From Campylorhamphus procurvoides (lineage: Eukaryota; Chordata; Aves; Passeriformes; Dendrocolaptidae), in contig WBMV01000073.1 in assembly GCA_013396655.1 (NCBI GenBank), positions 1,388,657-1,452,656 of the forward strand: a DNA stretch of 64,000 nt, given 5' to 3'. The translations under genes and the position numbers were made by a program. A model generated the notes under the pieces. That model was not told the origin of the DNA, made no database searches, and saw only the letters and a program-made list of their open reading frames with translations. Position 1 is the stretch's first letter; the number at the start of each line of letters is the position of its first letter. Shown here piece by piece: positions 50,190 through 63,452 of this stretch.

Positions 50190-53100
50190 GCATTTTCTGG
50201 TGTGACTATTGACATTTTCCCCCTCAGCAATATGTACCTATAAACAGATGAATTTTGCCTTGCTAAGAACTGGTACCAGTACAGATGCCCAGACATTTAA
50301 TTAAGGGAGCATGAAGATTCCACTCATTTACAAGGATGCAAAGCAGCCTCCTGCCTCTCAGCTGCAGGACAACATCGTCTCTACAGCGAGAGATCTTTCA
50401 TCTGCTCTTCCTCCATGCCTTGTGTTACTATGGGAACATTACGGCTGTTGGGTTTCCTAGGTCAGAAAGAAGAAGAGGGGGAGGAAATCAGTCTGCAGAA
50501 TGGTTTCTAATTTTAGACTTGAAGGCGGTTATATTTTCAACACTTTGCTGCTGAGAAAGCTCATCACAGAGAAAGTGCTGAATGAGAGGTGTGAGAGGTG
50601 ACTGCAGGCATCATACTGTGGTTGTTGGCATTGGGATGCTCTTGCCTACTGACCAGATGTGTCTCCAGGTTGTCCAGGAAGCTAAAGGGGGAGAAAATCA
50701 TCCACAGCACACATGAACATCCAAAAATGAAGGGTGGGTGGTAAGAGAGCTCCAAAAGCTGCCCCAGTTGCTCAGTCACTGGGTGCTGCTGGCAGGTGCC
50801 CTGGCCAGGGCAAGCACATGGCTGCTGCACAGGAGGAGCATCCCTACCCCTGACCATGCAGCTCCCACCTCAGTTCTCCCATGGTGATGCTTCACATAAC
50901 ACCCCAGCCATAAAACCATGTTAATTATACATACATCTGCTTTCACTTGCCACAGCTATACCCATCATTTCTAGCCTCTGAAACTGCTGAAAAACACTTC
51001 AAAACCCCATATTTCAGGGGCTTGCAAATAGGACAGCAAACAAAACAAGCCAGGTTGATTTACTACAACGAGTAAAGAACCCTGAAGGTTTATATGCCCA
51101 GCATGGGGACCTGACTAATGATGTTAATGCCCAAAGTTGGCTATAACAGGAACTGCTACTAATAAAAGTTTCTTGGTAGAGCTGCAACCATTATTCTTTG
51201 ACTAATATATCTTAACCCAGTTTCCCAAAAGGAATAAGCCATTGTAGTAAAGAGATGGATTTCTTTGCCAAGGGATATTCTGGCTCTAGGCTTCACTACA
51301 TGACTCTGCCTCTCCTGGGAAGGGCTGGAGTCACAGGAGCTGTGCTCCCGGACCCCCAGCCACAATATTCCACCTGGGAGCAGCCACATGCTTGGAGCAG
51401 AGTTGGTTTATGCTGGAGAATGAGGGTTTTCTGCTTCTCCCTTCAGTCACCCCATTTACTGAGCCCCCCCAGCAGAGCTGGGCCTTCAGCAGATGGGCAG
51501 TGCTGTCTCCAGCTGCCACTTTGGGTTAACGTGGGTAAATAAATGCTGAAAAAAGTGTTCATATTAGCATCTTTGGCATACACCAAATCCATCACTTTCT
51601 GGACACTTCTACAGAAAGTGCTGCCCAGTGAGACTTGGATTCCTGTGCCAGTGGCACATGGAGCAGGATGCACCAACCAAATGGTTCCAATGCTGGCACA
51701 GTGGGGACAAGCCCATTCTCCAGCACCCATAGGGCAGCAGAGGGATGAAGCTTTACCAAGGGCATTCCTGGAGCAGGAGCTGGAAGGTCACACACTGCCA
51801 GCAGCACAGCCAGCCCCTTTGCACCCCCTCCTGCTGCTCACCCACCAAAAGATTTTCCAGCTTGTCATGGTGCCAGTGTTAAGGAAATTTGCCTGGACAG
51901 GATTGTGCCAGCTCTAATTGTTTCGGGATTGCAGTTTCTTACTTGGGATATACTCCTGAGCCCAGCAGAAATTCAGAACCTTAGATGCACACATTGCAGA
52001 AGTAATGAGTTACCCTGAGAAGATGCTGCCCTTTCCTTTGGAAAAGGCTCCTCTACTTTATCTCATTCAGCCTTGTGGGAAGAACAGCATGATGGAGGTC
52101 AAATCTCAGGAGAAAAAGCCATTTCCAGGGGCACAAGATGAGTTTTCCACTCTTCTATGACCCTGGGCTCACAGCCCTGCCCTGGCTCTGTAGAGCAGTG
52201 TGTTCTTGTCATGTGCTTTCTGCTGTCTTTTCCTTCTCAAGTTAAGCAGAGCCCTGGGATGGTAACAAATCACAGTGTGTTCCATAACGTGCCAGCAAAA
52301 TGAATCTCCTGCAGCAGAGCAGAATGCACACAGAAGTGATGGCCAAACGAGTGTGAAAAAAGAAGCTAAACTTTACTTACTGTCCAGAAGGTGTTTGCTC
52401 AGGAACCAGAACAAAACCTTGAGCAAGCACAGCTTGTTCTGCCAACCTGTGGGCAGAAAGGATGAATGGATAGGGCAAGCCCCAGCAGTGCAGGAACCCT
52501 GAAGTGGCACAAAGCAGCTGCCAGCATGGGTTACTGGAGCTTCTTATCCTGCTCTCTGGGTAAAAGGGTCACACAGACCCCCAAGCCCTGCTCTGCCAGC
52601 TCTGTGGGCATGCTGGTGTCAGAAAACACGAGCTCCAAGCACGGTCTGATGCTCCACAGAGTTCCCACATGTTGGCACCTCACTCCTCAGAAGACCTCTC
52701 ACCACGGGGTTCAGCTGGCACTGGGGCTGTACCCAGCCCACTGCTTAAGTGTGGAGCCCCATCACCATGCAAGGAGCATCATCACTTGTGCCCAGGGGCA
52801 GGGAAACACCCATGTCACCAGCAGCTGAATGGCCTTTGGAGAGCACAATCCCACCACCATCAGCCTACACCAGGCTGGGAACCAAAGGAGCTGTTTATAC
52901 TCACCTAAACATCTGTCTTCAACATTACCACAGACTTCAACCCACTCAAAACCCTTCTGCTGGACACAAGAGAGGCCAGCCCATGTGGTGAGAGTGTGTG
53001 ACACCAGGTTCGTGTTTGTCACAGCTCAGGAGAGTGCTGGGCATCTCACATGAACTGGCCCCACTGACGGGTCCAGCACCTCCTCTGCTGTGTTCAGTTA

Positions 53101-53832
53101 TTCCTCTGCAGCATTTCACAGCAATGCTGGGGGCTAATACAACAGCCACAGGCTTTGGCCTGGCAGATACTGAATTATTCCTGCCTTCAGGCAGAAATGT
53201 GGAGTGGAACATTGCCCCATCCCTCACATGGTCAATGCCAGACCCATTCTGCAGGAGTGCCATTCCATCACTAGCTCTGGGGACACCACTAGGAAATAAC
53301 AAACTCATAGTAATATCCAGTGCTTGGCAAAACAGGTGTTGGAGAGGCCATTTAAAACCTCAGGTTTATTTTCTTTGTACCCAGAATAATTCGTTTTTCT
53401 GAAATCCAAAATCCTGGGATTCTTGTCCCTGTGATGTGCATACAGTAACAGATTGTGGCATCAGCCTGAGCAGATGTGGCTCTGGCAGGCAGATGGGTGT
53501 GTTCCAGGGCTATCAGACCTCTCAGTTCTCTGGTAACGAAGCTTTCCCTTCAGATTCTATGAGGAAATGCTTCATGACCTTTGAAAATTCGATTTAATCA
53601 TGATTTCTGCTTGTGGATTAGTATTTGGCCAGTAGGTCACCAAGCCAGGGAGGAACCACTGAAAATCCAAGTATTTTCTCGGAAAGTTTGAGTGGGAAGC
53701 ATTTTCAAACCCAAAACCAAAATATCATTTGTCACAAAGGAACTAAATTGCAGAGTGGGGGCAGGACAGAAGCTCTCCCTGAGAAGCATCAGAAACCAGA
53801 ACCTCATTCTGAGCACTAAAAAAGTAGGAACA
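50190..53832. other. intergenic spacer between gene D and gene E
   Basis: No intact gene is seen. The two flanking genes converge here, both ending in this interval. One possible BPIF exon relic lies at 51557-51620. Confidence 0.55.
51557..51620 (-). pseudogene. possible relic of a BPIF 'LCP' exon
   Basis: The minus strand reads FCRSVQKVMDLVYAKDANMN, similar in spacing to LCPVVDIVMNLVNIQLLG of gene E. No good acceptor is in phase and no companion exons are recognised, so it may be chance. Confidence 0.25.
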
Positions 53833-53838
53833 TTTATT
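53833..53838 (-). terminator. gene E polyadenylation signal
   Basis: AATAAA on the minus strand, 420 bases beyond the stop codon of gene E. Confidence 0.65.
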
Positions 53839-54257
53839 AAAAGAGTTACATGACAAATGCAACCTGAGCTCCCACTCAGCACGTCACACCCTCCCAAAAC
53901 TGGATGAGGATATTCACTTTGGAAGCCACATGAAGGAACTTCACTTCTTCTTCCTATCAGAACAAATTTCCCAGCTCCACTGCAGCATTACATGCCACTG
54001 CTGTGACTGTGACCCCAAAATCACACCAACTTCTCTAAATAAATATTTATACACAGAGCTGCCGATCAGGTTTGGCTTACGCAAGGGCTGCTGTACTCAC
54101 ACAAGCCAAATCACTTTATGCTGTCTTAAATATTACCAAGAATCTTGAATCAAATTTAGGAAAGCAAAGCAGATAACGCTGGTCCTGGTGGTCTGTCCTC
54201 GCTGGTCTCCTCCCCTCTCCACCCATGCAGACCCCTCCATGTCTCAAGCTCCCCAGC

Positions 54258-57200
54258 TCACACCAGAAGCACGATCAGGCCCTGAAGGGGAGCAGAGAGA
54301 GACACATTCCTGTTATCTCCCAGCTTTGAGGGATGCTGGTTCACAACACAAAACAAAGAGAAAACCCTCCTGCAAAAATTCTCACATCCAGTTTGTAAAA
54401 AGGAGGGCACAGAACCCCTTTGGGACATGTCAGAAAATGTCCTGACACTTCTGGAACATCTCCAGGGTGCACAGTGCTGGAACTTGGTGCAATTCAAGAC
54501 ACTTTGAAGGTGCCACTGGAAAGGGCTTGCCTGACCCTCAGGATCCACATCAGAGCTGCTTCCATCAAGTTCTCCAGAAAGGAAAGAAGGCCTGGATGGC
54601 AAAACAGGACCTTTCCCAGGGTCTGGGCACTGTTCATGATGCACTTGAGTCCATACCATGTGTGGGCACCACACCCTCAGGAAGCATTCCCTGATCTCAG
54701 ATAGAGCAACCCTTTTGGCCTTTCAGAGGTTAAAATCTATGGCTCCTGCACACACAGCCAGCACTGGCAGGGTCCTGTAAACAGCCCCAATGTCCTGTGC
54801 CAGTACCTTATAGGAGGAACAGCCCATCTGAACACTCACCGCTAATATCTGAACATCCACCTTTATCAAAGGAATGCCCAGCACGTTTGGCAGCGGGATC
54901 CCGACGCTCAGGGCAGCTGCAGGGGACAAACAGGTCCTTAAACACCACCGAGGAGTGGCCCAGCTCATTTCCCACAACAGAACTGCAACACCACCATGGG
55001 CCTGTCTGTCCTTATGTTCTCTGTCCCTGTCTATTGCCAGGACTGATGCTGAGGTGGGATAGTGCAAGAGTAAGATTGAACATTTAACTACAGCCTCAGA
55101 ATGGGGACTGAAGAGCTTTAATGGCTTCTGCTCTCCTGCCAGAGCTTCCAAATGCACACACACATCCCCCTCTCCCCTCTTTCCCCAGAAACCCAAGTGT
55201 TCCCAACATTATGGCCACCCTGGTCACCTTACCATTGATCAGAGGCAGAAATCTTTCCGTGAGCAGGTTGCTGCAGTGGGGCTTCAGGACTGAGATCTGA
55301 GCCACAGAAGGAACAAGCACATGAGGGGCACTGCCCTGCCCACAACAGCAGAGATCCCATCCCTGGGACTTGAAACCACTGCCCACTGACACAGCACAAG
55401 AACAAACAGTCCCTCTTCTCTTTAAAGCAAATCTACTTCTATTCCTCAATTTGTATTCGGTGCTTCCTTTGGAAAAACCTGGTGACCCTCCTGCCACAGC
55501 TCTGTGTGAGCTTTGCCCAGGCAGGGGAGAATAAACAGATTGCAGCTTTACATTTGTGTTATTAGCAAAAGAAGAAAGGGGGAAAGAACAGCAAAAGAAG
55601 AATTGCTATAACCTACACCACAGAGCAGCTATGACCATCAGCAGGAATAAACTATCAAAGCACCCCACAGCCACAGCCTGGCTCCCACCCTCCCTGAAGA
55701 CACAGGGCACCATTCTCAGCTGCTCTGCCTGCCCAGTAAAGCCCAGACTGGTACCAGAGACTTACATTACTTATGCCAACATCAGAGGAGTCCAAGGAGA
55801 GGGAAGTGCTGCAGGGAAAGGAGAGCAAACAGCAGATCAGACACAAGGCATCAGCCAGAGCTCACAGCCAGACCTAGGTCACCTCCAAGTAAAAGGCTAC
55901 TCAGCTCATGGACAGGGACCCCTGTGAGGCATCACCCACAAAGGGGTCCCTCCATTATAACACAAAAAACAGGGAGTGCCAGACTTGCAAGAGAGAAAAT
56001 AAAATAGGAAAACAAAAGCTTAACCTAATTTTTGTTTGCTTGTCAAGGAAGCAACACTGCAGCAGAGCACACACAGCTCCTGGCTGCCCCTTCTCTCTCC
56101 CTGCCCAGGTTATTCACCTTTGGAGAGGAGTCAGATCCTGACAGCTGAGAGCAGAGGTTCCCAAACCCCATGGCAGGGTTTGGAACTAGATGATCTGTAA
56201 GGCCCCTTCCAACCCCAACCATCCTGTGATTCTCCATAAAAACACTCAATCTGGATTTAGGGAGGACCTGGAGAATTTCCTACAGCTCCTCATCTATCAC
56301 TGCAATCACATGACTACCTAAAATGGATGCTCTATTTCCACTTTCAGTTTCTCTTTTCTACTTCTATTGAATTTTGTTATACCTTTGTCTATTGAATCTT
56401 GTTATACCTTTGTCTATTGAATTAAAAGCCTTTTGATATATTTCTATTCCCTATATCGCTGCTACAAGCTATGCCAATTTTGCTTCTAAATCCAGCTCTT
56501 TGACAAGCTAAATAGCCCGAAATCCTCAAACCTCCTGCTATAAGGAATGCTCTCCAATCTTTAATCATACCTTGACTGGCATTAATGACAGCATTTTCTT
56601 TACTCCTTTATTGCTCGTGTCCAATATCAGGCATTTCAAACCACTGCCCAGGATCAAAGTCAAGCTGACAGTCTTACAATTATTCAGGTTACCTCATTCC
56701 TCCTTGTTATAAAACTGACACAGTTTTCCCTCCAGCCTCCTAAAACTTTCCAGCTGCTGTAATCCTTCCTGAACCACTCTGTCTACCTCATGCCATCAGC
56801 CAGGTATGAAATTCTCAGACTGAGGAAATTAAGTGTCTGGTTTACAGACATGGAAAACGTTTCAAGTCAGTGGTCCCAGAGCTAAAGCGGCAGTGCAGAA
56901 AATGTCACCAGCCAGGACAAGGGGGACAAGTCTACCTGCCCAGGGCCAGCTTCAGCACCAGCCTGCCTCCAACAATCGACACACGGACGTTTAGACCAAG
57001 GTCCTGCAAGCAGAGAGGAATCAGGACATGGATCAGCACATGGAAACGTCCCCATCCCGGCCAGCAGTCACCCAGCTGGCTGCACACTGCACCCCTTGGA
57101 GGTAACTCCATCCACACTTACAGCCTTCAGCAGCAGGAGGTTGAGGAGGGATCCATCCGAATGTTTAATGAACACCTGGATCAGGACTGAAAGCTTGACG

Positions 57201-60200
57201 CTGGCTTTGTTTTCTTCCAAGAGGATGAGCGGGTTCCCACCCAACGTCAGCTTGATATTCAGAGCATTGGTCCCACGGCAGGGGGTGCACTGTGGGAATT
57301 GGGAAGGCATGGAGGTGGCTCCTGGCACTCCCCACACTACCAAGGCAGGGAACCAGCAGTCCCTGGGCAGACTCTCACAGCCCCATAGCTCCATAGGGCC
57401 TTCCACAAGGTCACACAGACCTTGGACAAGCCAGTTTTACAGAGCAATTAAGTCCAGTAGCATGGGTCAGCTCTCCATGCTGCAAGCATAGGAGCTGAGG
57501 ACAGAAAGATGGACACAGAGAGGGTTGTGGGTGCCAGAGGGTGCCCAGGAACTGGAAGAGATCAGACATTTATCAGCTCTCTATGTCAATGGCTACAAGC
57601 TGTGTGAGAAGACTTTCCTTTGTTCAGGGAGCAGACGGTTGGAACACCCAATGGCATACAGGACAGCGGGCACTGGGCAGGGGCTGCCAAAGCTGGGCAA
57701 ACCACCAGTCCCTTTGCCCACTCCCATCACCTGTCAGGCAGCAGGGCAAGCTCAGGCCATGCTGGTGTGAGAGGAAGGCAGCAGAAGGCTGGAGACCTTT
57801 GGCAGCAGCACACTGGCACATTCAGGTGCATCCCTTGGATGGCTCAGACCCAGGGAGGTTTTCACAAACCCTCGTGCTAGAACAAGTTACTCACCCCAGC
57901 AGGAGCAATTGTCCAGAAGGCTTCATGCAGATGGTTGGCACCAGAGAACTGTGGGAACAGAAGCACCAGCAGCACCAGTGAGTACTCCAGCTGATTTCCA
58001 TCCTGCCAGGGCCACCCCATTATACATCTCCCTGAGCTGCCCACCCTTTCCATTGTTTCCCAGCTGTTTGGGTGATTCTCAGTCAGTTGTTAAGGTGAGA
58101 GCACCCACTTGTGGAAGGTGATGTCCCCCAGAGTCTTCCAACACCTGACAGTGTGTGGACCCCTAACACTTCCCATTGGAAGTACAGTTTGGAGGCACAG
58201 GAGGAGGAAACACCCAGGGGATGTCACTGCACACACACAGTGGCTTTTGTCAGTGACGTTTTGCAGATTCCTTGAAACAGATCACAGTCTGCAGGAGTCC
58301 ATGGCACAAGTAGTACACAACTGGTCTCAACAGGTGTCCCGGGGGTGCCCATACAGAGACAAGCACAGCTGAACAGTCAGGTGCTATGACAGCTTTCTGA
58401 GAAGAGCAGGAAGGAGGCAGCACTGGGGCTTGAGCCTCTGCCAGTGAGCACACACACAGGAACATGCACACACAGTCCCAAGTGCCAGCAGCACCAGGCA
58501 TGCCTCACACAGCGCTCCATGAGCAGCCCCAAGGCCAGGCTGATGCTTGTCCCTTGTCACCCACTCTGGGGTGAAATACAGGTGCTGCTGCACTCACAGC
58601 GTCAGGTGTGCAGGGGAAGGTCTGTGGTGGCATCTGGAGCAGGAGGGTGAGGATGGAATTGATGAAACTCTGGCGCATCGCCATGAGCATGAGCCTGTCC
58701 ACCAGCGGAGGCAAAGCAGAGGGGGATGAGTTGTGGGGGATGGTGCTGCCTCCCACCTGCTTCACTGCACCCTGCAAGGAGAGGTGACACAGACATCAAT
58801 CCCATACTCAAAGACACAAGGCATGCTCAGATCCTTGAGATGGGAGTACAGGGCCAGTGCCAGGTGAACACCCTCCCCTCACCAGAGCTTCCGGAAAGCA
58901 CCAGGCTCAGAGTGGTTCCCTCTGTGTTTCACAGATGACAGGAGCTGATAAAGGCAAGTGTGCTTAACTGAGGCTTTCCTAGCTGATAATATGCTTTGTC
59001 CAAATCACAACTCACTGCTTCAGTTCATCCCTGAGCTCTCGCTCCAAGCACAAATGAGGGGTGACAATGGTGATCCCAGCCCTTCCAGCTGGGTGTCACC
59101 CATCCTCCAGCTCCACAAAAACCCACACTGACACTGTCTACTTGTTAAGGAAACCAACTCTGACCACCCAGGGGACTTGAGGGGACAAAGACTCATCCCT
59201 ATGAAGTGACTGCACCAAAGTCAGTGCAGCTGCATGGGTTTCACAGGCTTCAGTGCTCACTATCAGTGGCTGCTCCTCTTTAGTGCTCATGTATCAGTTA
59301 CTTCTCTCCAGCTGCTTGCCTTTATTTAAGCTCTCCCGTTCCAAAGTAGTTTGCTTTTTGCTGGTCTTTTTTCCCCCCAGTGAGACAAAAGTAAAAAATA
59401 CATCCGTTAGCCAGGTTTAGCATTCACCTACCCCAGAGATTGAACAGCAAAGGCAAAAAGTACTAACACCAGGTCTGCAGGGTGAGGGAGATGAGGAAAA
59501 TTGCTCATCTCAAGAGGAGAACTGCTCATCCCAGCAGCTACAACCAACAGACACAGAGTCTTGGGCAGACTCAGGGTATGTTTGCAAACAGAGCAAACTT
59601 GAAGAAAAGCATACATAGTTGCTTAGTGGTTACTTGGATAAAGATCTGAGTACTTAGGAGCTTGCATTGCTAGGACAAGTCATTAGCTCAGCTCCTCCAT
59701 AGGATTCTACAGCTCCCATAGGATGAGGTTGCATTGAAAGGCAACACAGCCACACTCCCAAAGTCCTGATGCCCAGTGTTAACTTACATCTAAATCCAGC
59801 CCAAGGAACTTGCCAGAGGTGTAGGGGATGCTGGCCAGCTGGTAGTGGATCGTTCCTGCTGTGCCAACTGGGATGACAGCTACACACAGGAAAAGGATCG
59901 TCACAACATCGGGAAATGAGCAGCAACAGAACCCTCTCCCCTGACCCCTCGGACCACCCGCCCCACCACACACAAACAGGTATGAGATTCACTGCTGAAG
60001 GGCGCTCACTGCTACTCCAAATGGCCAAAACATCCCAAAATTCAGCTTGGTGAGATCTGCCTGTAGGACATAGCCCAAAAAGAGCATCAAAGAAAATAAG
60101 CCAAATCTAATGGTGATGCATAAAAAGGGTATAAGGAAGGCTGAGGTGGGAGCAGTTCTCCTGAAATGCTGGGGTGTGAATTCAAGGTACAACAACAGCC

Positions 60201-63200
60201 CTGTAGAAGTGTTAGACTTCTGCTGATGCACTAATGGACTTGACATGGGAATGGCCCTTCCCACTGTGGGGAACGTGGAGAAGCAGCCCCTCATCCTCTG
60301 CCAGAAACACACCATTCAGAGTGCCCAGGAGCTGGATGTTCACAAGGTTCATCACGATATCAACTACAGGACACAGCTGCAACACAAAGCAGAAATGCAA
60401 CCACTCAACCCCCCTCACCACTGTCACCCTGCCCAGACCCCCTTCTTTTCATCTAAATCCCCATGGGAAAAGTGCTGCATGGCACTCGGCACAGCTGGGT
60501 TGCTGTGAAAGACTTGGTGTCAGAGGAGCAACCCTGGAGCTGTGGGACCAGATTGGAGGGGACCACTTTGGTCTGGGGAATATCTCAGGCATTGTCCTGC
60601 TGGCAGCAGCCTGCTGGAGCTGCCAGGCTGCCCACAGACATTCCTGCCTCATGGCACGTGCCAGAGATGTGAGAGAGCAGCACAGGGAGATGGTGCAGCT
60701 TGCTGTGACCTCACAACATGTTTTTCCCAGTATCTCTGTATTTCAGCTGTGAAAGGATGGCAGTCTTCAGCCATACCAAAGCAGGCAGAGTTGCTGTCAG
60801 CTGGCGAAGCACCATCTCATTTACTGACAGGGTGATTAAGCTGGAAAGACCAGAAAAAAACTCCCAATCAGTACAAAAAAATCTCCAGGACAGGAGACCA
60901 AACGATCTTCAGCATTCATTTTACAATATACTGGTCCTTATCCCTTCAGGGCCACTGCTGTGGCTGACACTGAGGGGAGAATTGGGCTCACTAACTGAGA
61001 ATCACAGAATTATTAAGGTTGGAAAAGACCTCCAAGATCATCAAGTCCAACAACCAACCCAGCACCACCACCAGGTTCACCCTAAACTATGTCCTCAAGT
61101 GCCATAACCACATGTTTTTTAAACATTTCCAGGGATGATGTCTGTACCACTTCCTCGGTCAGCCTGATCCAATGCTTGACAACCCTTTCTGTGAAGAAAT
61201 TTTTCCTTCAGCAATTGGGGGGCACAGATATCACTGCACAAAAGGAGTGAGCGTCTCACAGAGTAACCTGTGTTTGGTGTCTCCCTCTGGTATTTAAATC
61301 AATGCTGTAGTTAAGGGAAGAGGGAGCTGTTAAGAAATATCCTTATGTTAGTTACTGGGAACAAACAATTTGCATCTGGAATAACAAGAGGAGAAATCTG
61401 CTGTGTGACATTTCCATGCTGCTGCTGAACAGCTCACTTGGGACATGCAATGCCTGCAGTACCACAGAGCCAGTTACGTCTGATAATCAATATATTTCTG
61501 GACTGTTGAGTTGGCAAGCCACAGACAGCAGGAATTCATGGGGGATCTTGCTGTTTATGCCCAAATTCTGCCAACAGATGCATCTGAGGAGTGGCCATGA
61601 AGTCAATCACCTATATCCACATTCCCCTTATCCCCCTGGGAACTCACTTCCTGCAAACCATCACTGTAATCCTGCTAAAACTTCAAACGTGACCCCCAGA
61701 GCAGGTGAGCTGTGATCTATTCACTCACACAGCATTTTTGAAAGCAGCTGCTGCACTGATTGAAATATAATGCATAATGCAAAAAATAATTAGGAGAAAT
61801 TCAATGAACCTGAAAAGTGAGTAATTCAAAAGCAATAAAAGAAAATATTTCCCATGATCAATTTACTGCTACGTTCATCAATACACAAAGTCAGCAAGTT
61901 CTTACTGTCAAGAATTTAATAAAACTGAGCAAGTGATGGAGCATTTGCATGGAATTACATACATCCACAGCGGTCAAAGGGAAACTCCACATGCCCAGCA
62001 TTCTCCTGGAACAGCAGCCAAAGGCAGAATGTAAAACCAGGGCAAGTAATCATGCTGTTTTCCTAGAACTCTCCCTACCCTGTTACTTTTACCCTTTGGA
62101 TATCAATTCACCAACTAAGTCTAGGGAAAGTATGTTGGAAAAGGTACCAAACCTCATGCTCCAGATATTAAAATTTCCACAGACAAGCAGAACAAACTAA
62201 CTTTCATTCCATTTCCACTGAAGCAATGGGCTTTGGCAATAGGAAAGAAATTCCATCCCTGAGGCCTGGCTCTGTATCAGCTGAGCACCGTCTGTGTCCT
62301 GGCAGACTGAACACAGTGTTGGATAAAGTGAAGAGGATTGCATGCAAGGGAAAACATAAATCCACAGGCACTTACCCAGAAAGGACCTTGACCTTTATGG
62401 CCCCAAGAATGCAGAGACAGTCTTCAGTGACAACCTGGACCGTGCCAGATTCAAAATTTGTAGATTTAATGTTTGCAGTAATGTTCACATCCACTAAGAT
62501 ATCAATTAGTTCTGAGAGCAGGCCAACCAAGCTGCAAGAAAGAAAATGGGATGATTTCATCTCTCAGCCTCTACCCAGAAGAACTCAGTAAAGCCAGAAG
62601 GAATAGATTGCCCCTCCTTCTCCTGCAGACCAATGTCACAAGCCATCTTTTGGTGCCCATTTTTCTCTGTGACTTTATTATAAGGTAAGAAACACCTCAA
62701 AACCCATAAAATATGCCAATATGACAGGGTAGGGGTTGCCTTCATCAGTAATTGTGAATCCCCCCACTCACCAGTTGCCACTGAGCTGCAGCTTTGCCCC
62801 AATGGTCAGCTGGATCCCAATCCCTGGCAGCAGCACGACAGACAGCCTGGGCAGCCGGACCTGGACGAGGTGCAGGCTGTGAACAACAGCAAAGACTGGC
62901 ACAAATTAAAAACATCTTCCAGCAGCTGAGCAGCTGTACCCAGAGAGGAACCTAAAGCCCCCGCAGCACCACAGCCACTTCCAGCTGGAGGCACGAGGAT
63001 AAGAGACAGCTGAAAGCCAAAAGAAGGCAGACTAGAACAAAATTAGGGTGGAAGCTGAGTTTGTAGAGTCATCAGCCTTTTCCTTCTGTGGTCACTTTTC
63101 CCTGTCTTGGTGCTGTCAGGTACCTCAGACATCAACAGCACCACTGGAGCTGTCATTCTGCACCTGCACCCATAACCTGCAGCGCACCGTGTCACCTGCA

Positions 63201-63452
63201 CTGCTGCCACACAGACAGCATTAATCAGGTCAGAATTTCATGATAAAATGATGATAACAGCCTGGGCCAACTACACAACCAGCAGCTCAGCTTGTCTTGC
63301 TTCAGAATTGGTGGTGCACTCATAGTAAAGCACTTACCCCGTGATGCTGGTGGGAGAGTTCAGCAGATGCCCTTCACCCATGATGCTGGGGAGCACGAGA
63401 CCCTGCAGGTGCTGCTGGAGAAGCCCATTATGAATTATGGCATCTGAGAGAA
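54258..63452 (-). CDS. Gene E: two-domain BPIFB protein, 5'-partial
   Basis: Exons (minus): 63452-63338, 62876-62772, 62531-62376, 62005-61906 (tentative), 60376-60313, 59879-59788, 58771-58598, 57948-57895, 57289-57122, 57003-56936, 55808-55766, 55296-55233, 54916-54840, 54281-54258. Together they keep one open frame of 433 codons plus stop. The signal-peptide exon should lie beyond 64000. Domain one has LPRLSVVLLPGIG, a cysteine pair in EDCLC and LCPVVD, and SGKFLGLDLD. Domain two ends GIPLPNVLG and a very short last exon (GLIVLLV). The exon at 61906-62005 is 100 bases instead of 64 but is the only candidate that restores phase. Without it the frame breaks. Additional cysteines sit in TFPCTPD and CTPCRG of the second domain. 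There is no Gly/Leu exon. It resembles BPIFB3, BPIFB6 and BPIFB4 about equally, so I give no symbol. Confidence 0.78.
56164..56238 (+). mobile_element. CR1 LINE 3' fragment
   Basis: The stretch 'ggaactagatgatctgtaag' followed by 'ccccttccaaccccaaccat' is the usual CR1 3' end. It is a short 5'-truncated copy in an intron of gene E. Confidence 0.85.
56363..56423. repeat. 25-bp tandem repeat (2.4 copies)
   Basis: The unit tctattgaattttgttatac plus ctttg is repeated with one mismatch, in an intron of gene E. Confidence 0.9.
60995..61215 (-). mobile_element. CR1 LINE fragment, minus orientation
   Basis: It begins 'gagaatcacagaattattaa', passes 'atcatcaagtccaacaacca' and reaches 'tctgtgaagaaatttttcct', the reverse complement of a CR1 3' region. 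It lies in a gene E intron and resembles the copy at 16696-16842. Confidence 0.9.

Noticed and set aside
50107..50205. extra hydrophobic terminal exon for gene D
   Set aside because: Joined from the GTGAGG site at 49911 it would read past the ATTAAA signal before stopping. The TGA at 49933 gives a normal ending.
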